A program made the translations under genes and the position numbers. From Chinchilla lanigera (Eukaryota > Chordata > Mammalia > Rodentia > Chinchillidae), in NCBI RefSeq assembly GCF_000276665.1, contig NW_004955477.1, positions 2,275,916 to 2,339,915 of the forward strand: a DNA stretch of 64,000 nucleotides, given 5' to 3'. A model generated the notes under the pieces. The model was not told the origin of the DNA and searched no databases. It was given only the letters and a program-made list of their open reading frames with translations. Below are positions 32,831 through 44,294 of the stretch, piece by piece. Position 1 is the first letter of the stretch. The number at the start of each line of letters is the position of its first letter.

Positions 32831-33507
32831 CTGAGTGATTCCCCATGAATTACAGGGCTGTGATCCAGCCCCCCTACTTCCTGCTGCTCTCTGAGCAGGG
32901 AGAGAAGACCCATTATCATGTGGCCTGGGTGAAGCATCTCAGGATACTACCCAGCAAAGCCACATCTCTCCTGCCTTGACATCTCCCATGCAGCATTTCA
33001 GCTTCATAGGCCCTGACCCATCACCAGCCCCAAAGAGAAATTGAGCCAGTGAAACCACTCCCACTGAAAGGAGGTGGAAAAGTGTGACTTCCAGGAGTGT
33101 TGGCTCCTCTGTGCCTTCTCTTCAAACAAACCCCAGGAAGCCTTCCCTGGTGAAGGCCCCTCCTAGGACTAGAGTCTTCCCACAGAGGACAATCCCCCTA
33201 TTCTTCATCCCCTCCCCCAGGGCTGGGCTCCAGGCCAGCTGTCACTACAGGATGTTTCAGTGCGTGTTTCCCACATCCCAGAAAGGACCCAGAACCTCAA
33301 TATCTATAAACATCCCACTAATCACAGATTTCAGCATGAGAACTTGAGCTCTGAAAGCAAGCTGAGATGAGCAGCCTGCCCAGGGCCACCTCCACTCAGG
33401 AAGACATAAACTATAGGGGACGGCCAGGACAGGGCAGCAGCCAAGGCAGGACTTGAGTCCAGCCAACCTACAGAGTCATTGCCAAGGCTGGCACTCACCA
33501 TGGTTTG

Positions 33508-33657
33508 TGTCTAGATGTCCCCACCTAAAACCTAATGCAGTCATGGGAGTGGGCTTTTCAGAGGTGGTTGAATCTAGAGGTTGTGATTGATTCATGGTCT
33601 AGTGCTGGGGTTAAGGGTGTTTAACATTGGTCACTGAGTATTTTGTCTCAGCAAGAA
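33508..33657 (+). mobile_element. MaLR-type LTR with internal deletion
   Basis: The head 'ctagatgtccccacctaaaa' through 'gctggggttaagggtgt' matches the LTR at 10846. It then jumps directly to the 3' tail, 'ggtcactgagtattttgtct' followed by 'aatgaagaca'. About 250 bp including the AATAAA region are missing. Confidence 0.65.
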
Positions 33658-34194
33658 GAGAAGAGTAATGAAGACACCAACTCTGAAAGCTTTCTGCAAG
33701 GCTTGGTAGTTCAGCTCCTCATCCTGCCTCTCCTACTTTTGTCAATGGGAAGAGACCCAGCTACACCAGGTACAGGTGGGAAGGCATGGAAACTTGGCAA
33801 GCTCAGGAGCATCTCCACCATGCCAGCCATGCCTCCACCTCCAGCTCACCAGTCCAGTCCTCTTCCTTCCTGGGTGGATCCTTTATGACCCATGTTGTCT
33901 CCCATTTGTCTCTGGAACCAGAGACGGTGACCATGAGTGATGGTAGAAAGTGCAGCTACAGGCACTTCCTGCCTTGTCTTGAGCAAATGACTGACTAACA
34001 CACCTCTGTGAGGTCATTCATTGAAGAAAGGCATGAAATTTGCTTACATCATTCTTACTAGGATGGGCCCAGCATCCTGGGTGGGTGTGTGAATGGGCAA
34101 ATATAACAACTGCACTGATCAAGAACATCCTCCAAGAAGAACAAGTGTGTCTCATCCTGAGGCAGGATGGTCAGCCAGAGTTGTTACATCTAAA

Positions 34195-34480
34195 ATGTGT
34201 TGTATCCATGAGGAATGCATTTAGCTGCAAGTAACAGAAAACCTAACTAAGGTGATTTAAAGAAAGATTTATTTTCTCTCATTAACAAGGACTCTGAGAA
34301 GAAGTAGCCCCTGGTGTTTGTTCAGTGGCAAACAACCTTGACTTGTTAGCCTCTTCTTCAATATCACCAATAGCTACTGCAGGTCTAGGAACCAACATCA
34401 CACTCAGAGCAGGAAGGAAAGGAAGTAACAAGCCAGTCTGACCATAAAGAAAATTGGGAGAGTGAGTATCTAGATTTTTC
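34195..34480 (-). repeat. Ancient interspersed repeat, family not assigned
   Basis: 'tttagctgcaagtaacagaa' followed by 'aacctaactaaggtgattta' and 'gaaagatttattttctctc' is a phrase I know from many mammalian loci, but I cannot place the family name. A similar, more diverged string lies near 45835-45890. Confidence 0.4.
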
Positions 34481-34484
34481 CATC

Positions 34485-35540
34485 CTCTGTGTTAGAGCCA
34501 AACAAACATAGGGAGTTGGGATGAGGTATCATGTAAACCACATGCAGAGGCAGTTCCTGGGATCGACAACAGCCCGTGAAACAGAAATGACAGACTCTCA
34601 GACATAGACCCAGCACAGTAGGTGAAGGGCCTGCATCTGGGGGAAGCCTGAGCTGGATGTCACACCCTTCTGGAAGTGCTTGGCTCATGTGTGGTCAGGG
34701 AAGAGCAATCAGGCTAGCAAAAAAGACCCCAAACTCGTGACAAGTGGTGCAGTATCTGAGACTCACCCTGCAGAGAAGATGCTATTGTGGGGAAGGGGAG
34801 GAATAACTCTCTCTTTCTGAGTTGCTCCAAGATTCCAGAGGGTACAACAGAAGTGACCTTGGTGAGTTCATCTCACCTCTCAGATGTGCACAGCTGGGAA
34901 AGAGCACAATACCCAGGAGCAGCTCTTCAGCTTTGCAGAAATGCTGTGTGTCTCCAGAGAACAATGTGAGAACCAAGGGGACCCTCCACTGTCCTCACAT
35001 CATCACTGCTGGCCTCTCTCAGAAATTTTGCAAGAGCACCTGCCCTACCCTGCCCTGCGCTCCCCCACTCAGTTTTCTGTTCTTGCTTCCTTAAATTACT
35101 CACCATGAAGAGTTGTTTTCAGACACCTGAGAAATAGTCACTTGCAAGATAGTACAGATATAATAGAGAGCAAGCAGAAAGCTAGATACATGTATCTATT
35201 TGTGTTTCCTCTTTAAACGCATAAACCCACAAGGAAAAAGAGAAAAAAGAAGAAAAGAGAAGACAGGCACAATGTTTTGGAAGCTGGGAAACAGACAGAT
35301 AGGTTGTCAACCACTCAGCAGATCCAAAAGGTCTAAATCCTAAATCTGCCAAGGCCAAAGCAAGAGGATCCCAATTATACCCATGATTTGCAAAATGCTC
35401 ACAAACTGATGACAACAATGACCTCTGAAAGCAGAAGAAAGGTGGACTTCAAGCCTGGTGGAGCTATTAAAGCCCATGTAAAGAGCAGTTAGACCCCTGG
35501 ATCCCATCCGTAGTTAGTTACTGCCCTTCCTTCTCCCTGC
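34485..35540. other. Unique intergenic sequence
   Basis: I see nothing nameable here. Confidence 0.5.
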
Positions 35541-35544
35541 AAGA

Positions 35545-36020
35545 GCCTTGTCTTAGTTACTTCCCTCATTGCTGGGACACAATACCCAATACCCACAGCT
35601 CTAAGGAGGAAAAGTCTATTTAGATCACAGTTTGTAGAGGTTTCAGCCCACAGTCAGCTGGCTCCAACGCAGGGTGGCATCACAGAGAAACATCACAAAG
35701 AAGAAACAGTTCATGGTGGGCAGAAGGCAGCAAAGTAGCAAAGTAGCAGCAAACTATGACAGCAACTTCTTTCTGTCTCTTGCATTTTATCAAGGCTACA
35801 CACCATTAGGTGGGTAGCACTCACACTCAGGGAAGATCTTCCCATTTTCTACTCACAGAACTATGCCTAATCAATCAGTGGACTAATGAAGTATTCACAC
35901 ACCCTAGTTCCCATCGTCACACATTTAATCCCAGCATCACACACTCTAGATCTAGCCACCTCTGAAAAACCCCACCTATTACCACATGAGGCTTTGGGGG
36001 GAACTCTAGACACAAACCAT
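35545..36020 (-). mobile_element. MaLR-type LTR, minus strand
   Basis: Antisense LTR tail 'attgctgggacacaataccc' and 'gtctatttagatcacagttt', then 'ttcatggtgggcagaaggca', and the antisense head 'aactctagacacaaaccata'. The structure mirrors the plus-strand LTRs elsewhere in the window. Confidence 0.75.
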
Positions 36021-36049
36021 AGCAAGAAGGGAGAGAAATATACCCCTCT

Positions 36050-36190
36050 TGGTCACACTCCTGGTGACCCACCTTCTCCAACCAAGCTTCACCTCCCTAT
36101 GTCACATTTAGTTATAAACTCACCAGTGGGTTAACCTCAAGTCTGTGCCCATAAGGCTTTGGGAGGAGATCTAGGTCTAAGCCATAAAGG
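36050..36190 (-). mobile_element. MaLR-type LTR fragment, minus strand
   Basis: 'gtcacatttagttataaact' and 'ttgggaggagatctaggtct' repeat the antisense LTR head region just left of it. It may be part of a second, nested copy. Confidence 0.5.
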
Positions 36191-36199
36191 TACAAGGTG

Positions 36200-37195
36200 A
36201 TACTTTGGAGGAAGGTAAACTGAGGTCCTACAAGGAACGCCAGGTACAGGAAACATGGGCATACTTGATGCTGAGACAACCCTGCTCACACCTTTGCCAC
36301 CTGTGCAATGGAGAGACAGGGCAAGAAGGGACTCAGGCAGCTCTTACCCTGCTCTGCTGCCCTGAAGGTAAGCCCCTTGCCAACATAACTTTCTACCTTC
36401 TTCCATGTGATAAGGCCCTCTTCAGATACAAGCACCATGCTCTTGAAATTCCCAGAGTCCAAACTGTGAGCCAAGCAAACTTCTGTTCTTACCTAGCTTG
36501 TGTACAGCAGCAGAAAGCAGGAAAACACAGCTGCCCACTCTGGGACACCAGTGGACAAGCCCAATACACAGGCTTTTATCCAGCTCTCCTGCCACACACT
36601 GTCACCACGGCCCCACCGCCCTCTGTCTTGCTCCAACCTGCAAATCCATGCCCCACAATGGTGATGTAAGGTAGAAATGGAAGCCTCCAAGAACACCATA
36701 CATCCAGCTAACTAAGGGAAAGGGGCTCAGAGAAGTCAAGACTCTTCTTTTTTAAAAGACTGGTGCCAGACAAACCATCACAAGAACTTGTTCTCTTTCA
36801 TCCTTGCGTCCAGTTCAGAAAGCAGATGACCCTTTCCTTCAGGCCTGTGTCAAGGGCTAGTCTCTCATTCCTGTGGGCTGGGGGAATTAGAAGACTTGTA
36901 ATTTAGATGGAAATGCATATATGTTGCTTCATAACAGAAAGGAAATACTTAAAATACCCTATGATATCTCTATATGTCTTGGCCTTAGAATAAACTCATG
37001 TCCTGTCAATAGCTTCCTTGCATGGTCAAATGCAGGACAATTTGAAGGAATAAAAATGTTCACTAATGTCTTCCCAGACCCTTTACTCCCAGATATTCCT
37101 GGAAAGAAAAAGAGGAGAAAAAAAACATCTGAATAAGTTCAATTACAGTTACTATTTCCCCAAAAGAGCCTTCTAATTTACATTCACTGTAGGGC
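36200..37195. other. Unique intergenic sequence
   Basis: I see nothing nameable; the 154-codon plus frame at 36205-36669 has no known domain. Confidence 0.5.
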
Positions 37196-37199
37196 TAGT

Positions 37200-37285
37200 T
37201 CAAATTTTGATCTCCCCAGTCCATAGTGGGTGCTGAATAAATATTTGTTAAGTAAATTGAGGAACAAATAAATGAATAAATGCAT
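37200..37285 (+). repeat. MIR/L2-like 3' tail
   Basis: 'agtgggtgctgaataaatat' followed by 'ttgttaagtaaattgagg' matches the common ancient-SINE/LINE end. Confidence 0.5.
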
Positions 37286-37674
37286 AAAAAGATCACATTA
37301 AAGATATCTTGCAGTGAGGGAAGAGAGAGTTCGTGAACTTTCCAAGAGGGTATACACAGGCTCAGGAAGTTTGCAATCCCCACCACCCCCCTCACAAAAG
37401 CTGTGTGTAAGCTTTCTAGGGCTATATGGATATGTGAGTTTTTAAAATTCTTAATGGAGTTCATGACCCCGAAAAAGTTAAGAATGACTTCCGTAAGGCC
37501 TTCCAACATAGTGATGAATGAAGAACATAAATAATATTAATTTACTTCCCAGGGACAAATTCTAGTTTATTAGGATGGGGCCAGGACCAGACCCTCAGGA
37601 TACCCTAGATGTCTACACAAGAGGGCTCTGGATCTCTGAGTCCCACGGCAGAGCTTTGTTTACCATATCTCCAA

Positions 37675-37765
37675 GTGCACAATTAACTTCCCAGGCAGCA
37701 GACCCTAATGAAGCAAACCAATTATGGATCCATTAAAGCCTTGCAGAGGGCCATTAATCTCACCA
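37675..37765. promoter_or_regulatory. Candidate regulatory cluster of TAAT cores
   Basis: Five ATTA/TAAT cores fall within 80 bases of unique DNA: CAATTAAC (37680), CCTAATGA (37704), CCAATTATGG (37718), CCATTAAAG (37730) and CCATTAATC (37751). The spacing is mostly two helical turns or less. This is compatible with a homeodomain-bound element; no experimental or conservation evidence is available here. Confidence 0.3.
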
Positions 37766-38116
37766 CAGCCAGCCAGTGGGAGGATGCCACAGGAAGGCAT
37801 GGGGTTCTCCTGAGGAAGGGACTGAGCCCAGAGATGGTCATTAGTTCCCCTCTCACCACACCAGTCCTGGGTAGCTTCATCTTCCTGAAGGGGTGGAAGG
37901 GGTGGGGGGAGGCAGGCTGTGTGTCCTGCCGCAGGGAGTCAGAGCAAAGGAGGGGAGACAAGGCAAGAAAGAGGTGCATGGCTAGGCTTCCCATCCACTC
38001 TGCTCATCACCAAAGGGGTCAGTTTGTTTCTAAGGAGTCTATGGAATTTTCTTGGTTTCCACTAAATGTCAAAATTATTCAGACTGCAATAAAATACCTT
38101 GGACTCTAAAATGAAT

Positions 38117-38182
38117 TCAAAATGTAGATACATCACTGCAATCTAAAAATCAAAATGTAGATACATCACTGCAATCTAAAAA
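38117..38182. repeat. 33-bp tandem duplication
   Basis: The unit starting 'tcaaaatgtagatacatcac' is repeated exactly head to tail (38117-38149 and 38150-38182). Two perfect copies imply a recent duplication. Confidence 0.95.
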
Positions 38183-38572
38183 CCAAATTGTGTTCTTTTA
38201 CAATTACAATGAAGGGTACAGACCACAGAGTTATCAATGGGTGTGCTCAGATGCCCAAGTCCATTGGGGAAAAGGCACCCGGCCTGAATTCCCCAACAAG
38301 CCTGCCAGAACCTCAGTTGTGCAGCAGGACAGCCACCCTGAAAAAAAAATTCACTGGAAAAAGAAGTGGGTGTCAGGGAGCTGTTCCCACTGGCTGGACT
38401 GGCTTCTCAAGACAGAGGTTCTCCAGGATGAGGGGTATAACCAGTGAACCAGATGTCAGCAGTGTCTCTTCCTGAAGTTCATCTGTTAACACCACTGAAA
38501 AGCAATCTTGAGAAGTGAATGGGAATCGGGGTAAACTTCCTAGGAGGCACATTCAAAAGAGGTGTGTATAGC

Positions 38573-38895
38573 CTTTGTATTAATCTATTGCTGCCTAACA
38601 AATCTCCCCAAATTTAGAGCCTTAAAACAACAAATATCATCTCACAGCTTCTGAGGTCAGAAACTCAGGTGTGACTTAGCAAGTGCTTCTGCCTTGATGT
38701 GTTACAGGCTACAGCCAACACACCACCAGCGCTGCAGACCCTCCTCAAGCCACTCACAGCACTGGTGAAGGATTCACCTCCTTATGAGACACTGGACTGA
38801 GGACCTCAGGTCTTGGAGGCTGCAGGCCACAGCTCTTGTTCAGTTCCTGGCCATGCAGGAAAAGCACAACATGGCAGCTGACTGTCCTTGAACAA
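38573..38895 (-). mobile_element. MLT1-like LTR, minus strand
   Basis: 'tattaatctattgctgccta' followed by 'ttagagccttaaaacaacaa', 'ctcacagcttctgaggtcag' and 'cacaacatggcagctgactg' is the standard antisense MLT1 series. Confidence 0.8.
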
Positions 38896-39074
38896 AAACA
38901 CAATAGAGCACGGGCAAAATGCAAGCCACAGTTTTTGCACCATCATTTTGAAAACAATCTCCCATCAATTTTGTTACATTCAGTTCATGGGAGGCAAGTC
39001 ACTAGGGGGGTTTGAACAAACAGGAATGCAGGTCAGGATTGGTGGGGACCAATTTATTGCTGGGAGATGCCCTT

Positions 39075-39457
39075 TGTATGGCTTAGATCTAAACTGTCTT
39101 CCAAAGTCTCTTGTGTGTGGAATATCATTGGATTACGGTTGCACTGTCTTCACCAGTGGATTTCTCCATTGGTGAGTTCAGCAGCAGAGTGTGCTGTTAA
39201 GAGGTGGGGACATGGATCCCTGGGGGTGGAACCTGGAAGGATGTATGCTTGTCCCTGGATCCCTGCTCCCTCTGCTTTCTGGCTGCCGTAAGGTGAGCAG
39301 TTGTCCTCCATCCAGGCCCTTCCACCATGCCAGTCTGCCTTGGAACCAGCCAAGTTCAACCCTTCATGGACTGAAACAATGAGCTAAAATAAACTTCCCT
39401 CCTTTAAGTTGTGAATATTGGGTATTTTTGCTCCAGCAACTGGAAAGTGACTAACAT
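39075..39457 (+). mobile_element. MaLR-type solo LTR
   Basis: 'atggcttagatctaaactgt' head, 'tgctttctggctgccgtaag' block, an AATAAA signal near 39389, and tail 'gggtatttttgctccagcaa...gactaacat'. Same family as the copies at 2428, 4183 and 10846. Confidence 0.8.
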
Positions 39458-39459
39458 CT

Positions 39460-41555
39460 CCAAAGAAATACTCAGGTGAGAACAAAGATGCACAGACAAT
39501 ATTGTAGTTTAAAATAACACATACATTGAACCCATCTGGGCTGTCCTTGTTCTTGTCCTTACCAGTTATTAAAACATGATGTAGAAGAATATTTAAGTAC
39601 CTGAGAAAACACTTGTAGCACATTAAATTCAAAAAGAAGAATACAAAATTATTTCTATATGATTTTAGTATTTAAATAAAAAGAAACATCTACTTTTAAA
39701 ACATTTTGTAGTGTCTTTCCGTAGCAAGACTATGAATGATTTCCATTTCCTTCTTTTCACTTCCTGTGTCTTTATAATTTTGAATAATCAACATGCATTA
39801 CTTTTGTTAATCCCAGAGAAAAAAAGAACATGTTATTTTGAAGATTTCCATCCCCTGAACAGTGTCAATGTTTTCTCTGACATAGCAAAACATTAAATAA
39901 GATAAAAGCTGGAGCATAATGCAGCCCCGTTTTAGGTAGCTAACCAGCAGTGCTCTGAGGTTGAGGGAGAGAAGAGAATCAAGCCCCAGCCATGACGTTA
40001 TGCTACTGTCAAGGGAACAACACGACCCAGTGAACACACAGCTTTGCCTGGGATAACTTAGAAAAAGATGCTCTTCTCTCTGGGCAGATGAAGCCCCAAT
40101 CCGGCATGCACAGCTTGGCCAGCAGAGTGTGGGCCAGACTGCAGCTCCACTCACCTCCGCAGCCAGGAGTCCTATGTCCTTGTCCTTGTCCTTACCCGCC
40201 TCACAGAGACACCTCCGCCAGAAAGGCTTCAGACCTTGACTGTGAAGGGTAAGGCAAGTGGGCAAAACTCGACCTTCCTCATGCCGTGGCCCTGCACACC
40301 TTCCTGTGACACCACCCACACTTGTTCTATAAGCAGCCATCAAAAATGTCACCACTGCATAGAAAAGGAGAGACCCACGAAGTGATCGACCCAAGGCCTA
40401 TGTGTAAGAAAGGGGAGGTCCAAGGCCTTGAAAAAGAGTCTCATATGTCCTGCTCCAGGACTCACTGCCTTCATGTCCAAGACTGGCCTCTAATGACAAT
40501 CCTGACTTCCCATGTTCTGTCCTCATCACTCAACCACATGCCCAGCTTGGACCTTGTGTGCACAGCCACATCGTTATAGTCAGGGCTTTCTCTCCTACTT
40601 CTGTCTCCTCCACCCAGAGGACAATTGCAAACAGGCTCCTCAACCCTTAGGAGAAGAGAGCTCACTCTGTGGCAGGCACGGTGGGAACCTCTCTTGCATA
40701 TAATTTCAGGTTCATCCTCACAGGCACTACCATCCATATTATCCTATTTAACTTCCCACAACTGTGATGTAATTGTGACTCTACTATAATTGTGACTCTA
40801 ACACAGCAAGATCTTTGACGGGGCTCTCTTTTCCAGAAAACTGTCACTCTGGTCCAAAGGGAGGTTTCCAAATTCCCTCAAGGACAACCTTAAAGTGAGC
40901 TGAACCTGCACTGAAATCTGCTGTCCTGTCCTGATTGAAGGATGCAGGTGCCCCACAGGCCTCGTCTCTTACCTCCTGATCCCAGAGAAACAGGTAGCAG
41001 TGGCCATTTCTGGGACCTCAGCTCATGGGGGCCTCACACAGGCAAAAGATGCTGGCAACCACTTCAAGCCAAGTACTAAGAAGACCATTTTCCTGCTGAG
41101 GCCCTGAGGCAGGGAGCATGACAGGATCTGCCCAGCTCCTCAGCAGTGCTGCCATGCCTTGGAGCGGCTCCATCCTGGATATCCGGTCCCTTGGAACCAC
41201 GGTCCCCTCTCACACCTCTGGGAGTAATAAGGCAACTTGAAGGAGGTCTGGCTGTCTATTGTGGTCACGCCATAGCTCGGAGGACTTGGTGAGAGCAGTG
41301 AAATTGAAATGAGCCATAGTTGATGAATTTGACTTCCTAATGGACCATAAAGCCCCTCCACATGATTCAGCTGACCTCATCACTCTTAATGAGCTATGGA
41401 GGGTGCTGTGGCAGCCTCCAGAGCCCAGTGCCCAGCCCCAATAGCCACAGTGAAGCCTGGCCCTCTGCTCTCTGGTAGAAGAAAGTCTTCCTAGGGGAGG
41501 TCGCTGTGGTCAGGGACTGGAGGTTCACAGGAAGGTGGCCGCCAATCTCCTAATA
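39460..41555. other. Unique intergenic sequence
   Basis: About 2 kb with only a short tandem 'taattgtgactctac' duplication near 40769-40801. The 195-codon minus frame at 39807-40394 has no recognisable domain. Confidence 0.5.
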
Positions 41556-41559
41556 ATCT

Positions 41560-41710
41560 GAGGAAGGCAGTATGAGGAATATTCCCATTTACAGATAAGG
41601 AAACCGAGGCAGAGATGGGACCGAGTAACTTGCCTACTAAAACACCTTGCTAGGAGTGGACTGGAGCTCAGAGCCTGTGGACTTGCCCCCTGCACCAGGG
41701 TGTGTCCTAG
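41560..41710 (-). repeat. MIR SINE fragment, minus strand
   Basis: 'cccatttacagataaggaaa' followed by 'ccgaggcagagatgggac' and 'gagtaacttgcctac' is the antisense MIR core. Confidence 0.85.
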
Positions 41711-42039
41711 TGTCCCAGAGCTCGTGGCTGACACTCAGGAAGCTCCTACTGCCTGACATCTCTCAGCCAGCCCTTGGCTGGATTGGACCTAGCACTTGGG
41801 CCTCTTCTAGACGGAGGTCTGGGGAACGCAGAAGGATATGGGTGGGCTCAAGAGCATCAACAGCACAGGCCTGGCAAAGAACATGGTGTCCCCCTTTTGC
41901 ACCCTCCTTCCATCCCTGCCAGAGGAAGCCAGCACTGCAAGAGGCCCCAGATGAGTTCTCAGGCAACAAGCCTCTGGTCCATGGGCAGGGAACGATCCTG
42001 TTAGCAAAGAGCTCACCTTCAGGGCAGCAGAGGATGGTA

Positions 42040-42165
42040 AGATCTGCCTGGGCCCCTCCTTGCCCCATATCTCCATTGCACAGATGGCAAAGCTGAGCCC
42101 CAGAGCATCCAATGTCACACAGCTAGTTACACCATGACCAGGATAACTGAGGCAGGGTGCTGGGC
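42040..42165 (-). repeat. MIR SINE fragment, minus strand
   Basis: 'attgcacagatggcaaagct' followed by 'gagccccagagcatcc' and 'gtcacacagctagtta' is the antisense MIR core. Confidence 0.85.
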
Positions 42166-42819
42166 AAATCCATTGTCTTACTGTCCACGTTGGTCACTGT
42201 TCAACCTATAAACCCTCAGCTGATCCTCCCTCTTACCTCAATGACTCCCTCTCTCTTTGTTTCATTTCTCCATTTGTAAGATTGTTCATTTAAACTACAA
42301 ACTGCTCAGCATCCATAGTTCCCTTTTAGTCTAAAAGGTAGTTGGCTCTGGACCTAATTAGGATAAATCAATTTCAGATAATGCCAATCCCCCTCCACTC
42401 CCATTTGCCTGTCATTGTTGAGAGTAACTACTTACTGAGTCATCGGAGAGAAGGCCATCAGATGGAGAAAGGAGATATGCCAAAAGAACAGTCTGAACAA
42501 AATGAACATGAGCCCCAGAAAAAAATTTCTTCCCCTTCCCATTGGTACATTTTATCACCTTTTATGTAAGCACACTGCAGCTGAAAACAACGGACAGCAG
42601 CTCACTGCTGCCCATGGTGGAGAATCACAGGGACCCTGATGCAGTGGAACCCCAGGGTGATGGAGCACCCTCTACATGCCATGATATGGGACCCAAAGGC
42701 AAGAGCCTGTCCCCCTATCCTGCGCTCTGCTTGCTCCCAAACTTCCAAGATGCCTGAGCATCCTCCGTCAGGGTGAGTCTTCAGAAAACTGTGCCTAATC
42801 ACCGTGAAGACAACAGCAG

Positions 42820-43010
42820 CTCCCAATTCTTGAGCCCCCAGTATGTGCAGTTTACACGCGTCGTCCCATTTAAAATCCTGTGAGATGGACACCATGGTTA
42901 CCTGTATTGTACAGATGAGCAAAAAAAGGTTCAACCACATGAAGTAATTGTTCAAGACCACAAAGCCAATTGAGGGCAACCTGGAGTTGAAGCCTGGTCA
43001 ATCTGCCCCA
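42820..43010 (-). repeat. MIR SINE, minus strand
   Basis: 'gagcccccagtatgtgcagt' through 'tgtacagatgagcaaaaaaa' and 'gttcaagaccacaaagccaa' gives nearly the whole MIR consensus in antisense. Confidence 0.8.
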
Positions 43011-43296
43011 ACCCTGCTGCCGCAATGTCTTTTGGGGAGATAGCCACGGTTCAGAGTCTCTGGGTTTAGCAACGGATCTTCTAGAAGATCCCTGTGAAAA
43101 ATGAAGCAATGTAGTTTTGAAACAATCAGAGAGATTTAATCATGTACTGGATAATAGGTGTTACCAAGGAAACAGTTAGGATGATAGTGACCTGGTTATG
43201 TAAGGAGATGCTTAGGTCTTTAGAAATGCCCCCTGGATTCACATAGCAATGTGGAAATCTGAAATGTGGAATTTACTGTAAAATCATTCATCAGGC

Positions 43297-43320
43297 AAAA
43301 AAAAAAAAAAAAAAAAAAAA
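43297..43320 (+). repeat. Poly-A tract
   Basis: About 24 consecutive A residues just left of the ID copy that holds the assembly gap. It may be the tail of a decayed plus-strand retroposon, but no body is recognisable upstream. Confidence 0.7.
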
Positions 43321-43340
43321 AGCGAAAATCTTACTATTTG

Positions 43341-43491
43341 TTTTTTTTTTTTTTTTTTTTTTTTTTNNNNNNNNNNNNNNNNNNNNNNNNNNNNNNNNNN
43401 NNNNNNNNNNNNNNNNNNNNNNNNNNNNNNNNNNNNNNNNNNNNNNNNNNNNNNNNNNNNNNNNNNTGCCGCTGAGCTAAATCCCCAGCCC
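43341..43491 (-). mobile_element. ID SINE, copy 3, minus strand, containing an assembly gap
   Basis: A T run (the tail) is followed by 100 N (43367-43466) and then the antisense ID head, 'tgccgctgagctaaatcccc'. The missing bases should be the ID body, about 75 bp, plus tail. Possible target duplication: 'actatttg' and 'attatttg'. Confidence 0.85.
43367..43466. other. Assembly gap (100 N)
   Basis: Exactly 100 N, the conventional placeholder for a gap of unknown size. It begins within a homopolymer T run, a usual place for assembly failure. Confidence 0.99.
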
Positions 43492-43509
43492 CATTATTTG
43501 TTGACTCTG

Positions 43510-43713
43510 TTTTGGCTTTTGTTTGTTTGTTTGTTTTTTGTCTTTTTGAGACAGGGTCTCACTATGCAGCTCAGGCTAGTCTTGAACTCACCTTGTAGCC
43601 CAGGCTGGCCTTCAACTCACTTTGTAGCCCAGGCTGGTCTCAAACTCGCAACAATCTTCCTGCCTCAGCTTCCCAAGTGCTGGGATTACAGGCATGCACC
43701 ACCATGCCCGGCC
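43510..43713 (-). mobile_element. B1 SINE (7SL-derived) with three 29-bp units
   Basis: The antisense 7SL-like body ends 'caccaccatgcccggcc', and the tail is the T-rich stretch at 43517-43546. Imperfect target duplications TTATTTGTTGACTCTG and TTACTCGTTGAATCTG (43494-43509 and 43714-43729) agree at 13 of 16. Rodent B1 normally has a 29-bp segment twice. Here it occurs three times at 43562-43590, 43591-43619 and 43620-43648. Confidence 0.9.
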
Positions 43714-43924
43714 TTACTCGTTGAATCTGGGTGGTGGCTATAATTCAGCCTGGCTGGATTAAAGAATACATAGCAACCAGAAAAAGCATTATTTGAGGTG
43801 TGTCTGTGGCAGCTTTTCCAGAGAGGTCAGCATGAGTCTGAGTGGGTAGGTAGGGGCAGCCACTCTAATTACGGGTGGCACCATCCAACCCGATGAAAGC
43901 CTGAAGAGAATAGATACAGAATGT

Positions 43925-44285
43925 GAATGTGTCATTCTCAAAGCTGGAATCTGCTCATTTCCTGCCTTGGACATCAGGGCTCCAAGCTTTCTGGCCTTTG
44001 GGCTGCAAGTCTTACACCCAGAGGCCTCTTTACCACCTCCCCAGGCCTGTGACCTGGAACTGCGTGTTACTCCATCAACTCCCCTGTCTCTGAGGCCTTT
44101 CTTGGCACTGCGGCTGAGCCACGCTACTGGCTTCCCAGGGTCTCTGGCTGCAGCTGACCTGTCGTGGGACTTCTCAGTTGCCATAATCACATGAGCCCAT
44201 TCCCCTAATAAAATTCGCTTCTTGGGTATCTATCCCCTCGGGTGTCTATTGGTTCTGTCTCTCCAGAGAACTCTAATGTACTGCT
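43925..44285 (+). mobile_element. MLT2-like (ERVL class) LTR 3' part
   Basis: 'ggcctttgggctgcaagtct', 'cttctcagttgccataatca', 'catgagcccattcccctaat', then an AATAAA-like signal and the end 'ggttctgtctctccagagaa'. This follows MLT2-type LTR order closely. Confidence 0.75.
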
Positions 44286-44294
44286 TTAGAGCAT

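Noticed and set aside
39807..40394. 195-codon minus-strand open frame
   Set aside because: No recognisable domain and low-information hydrophobic composition; no supporting splice or promoter signal.
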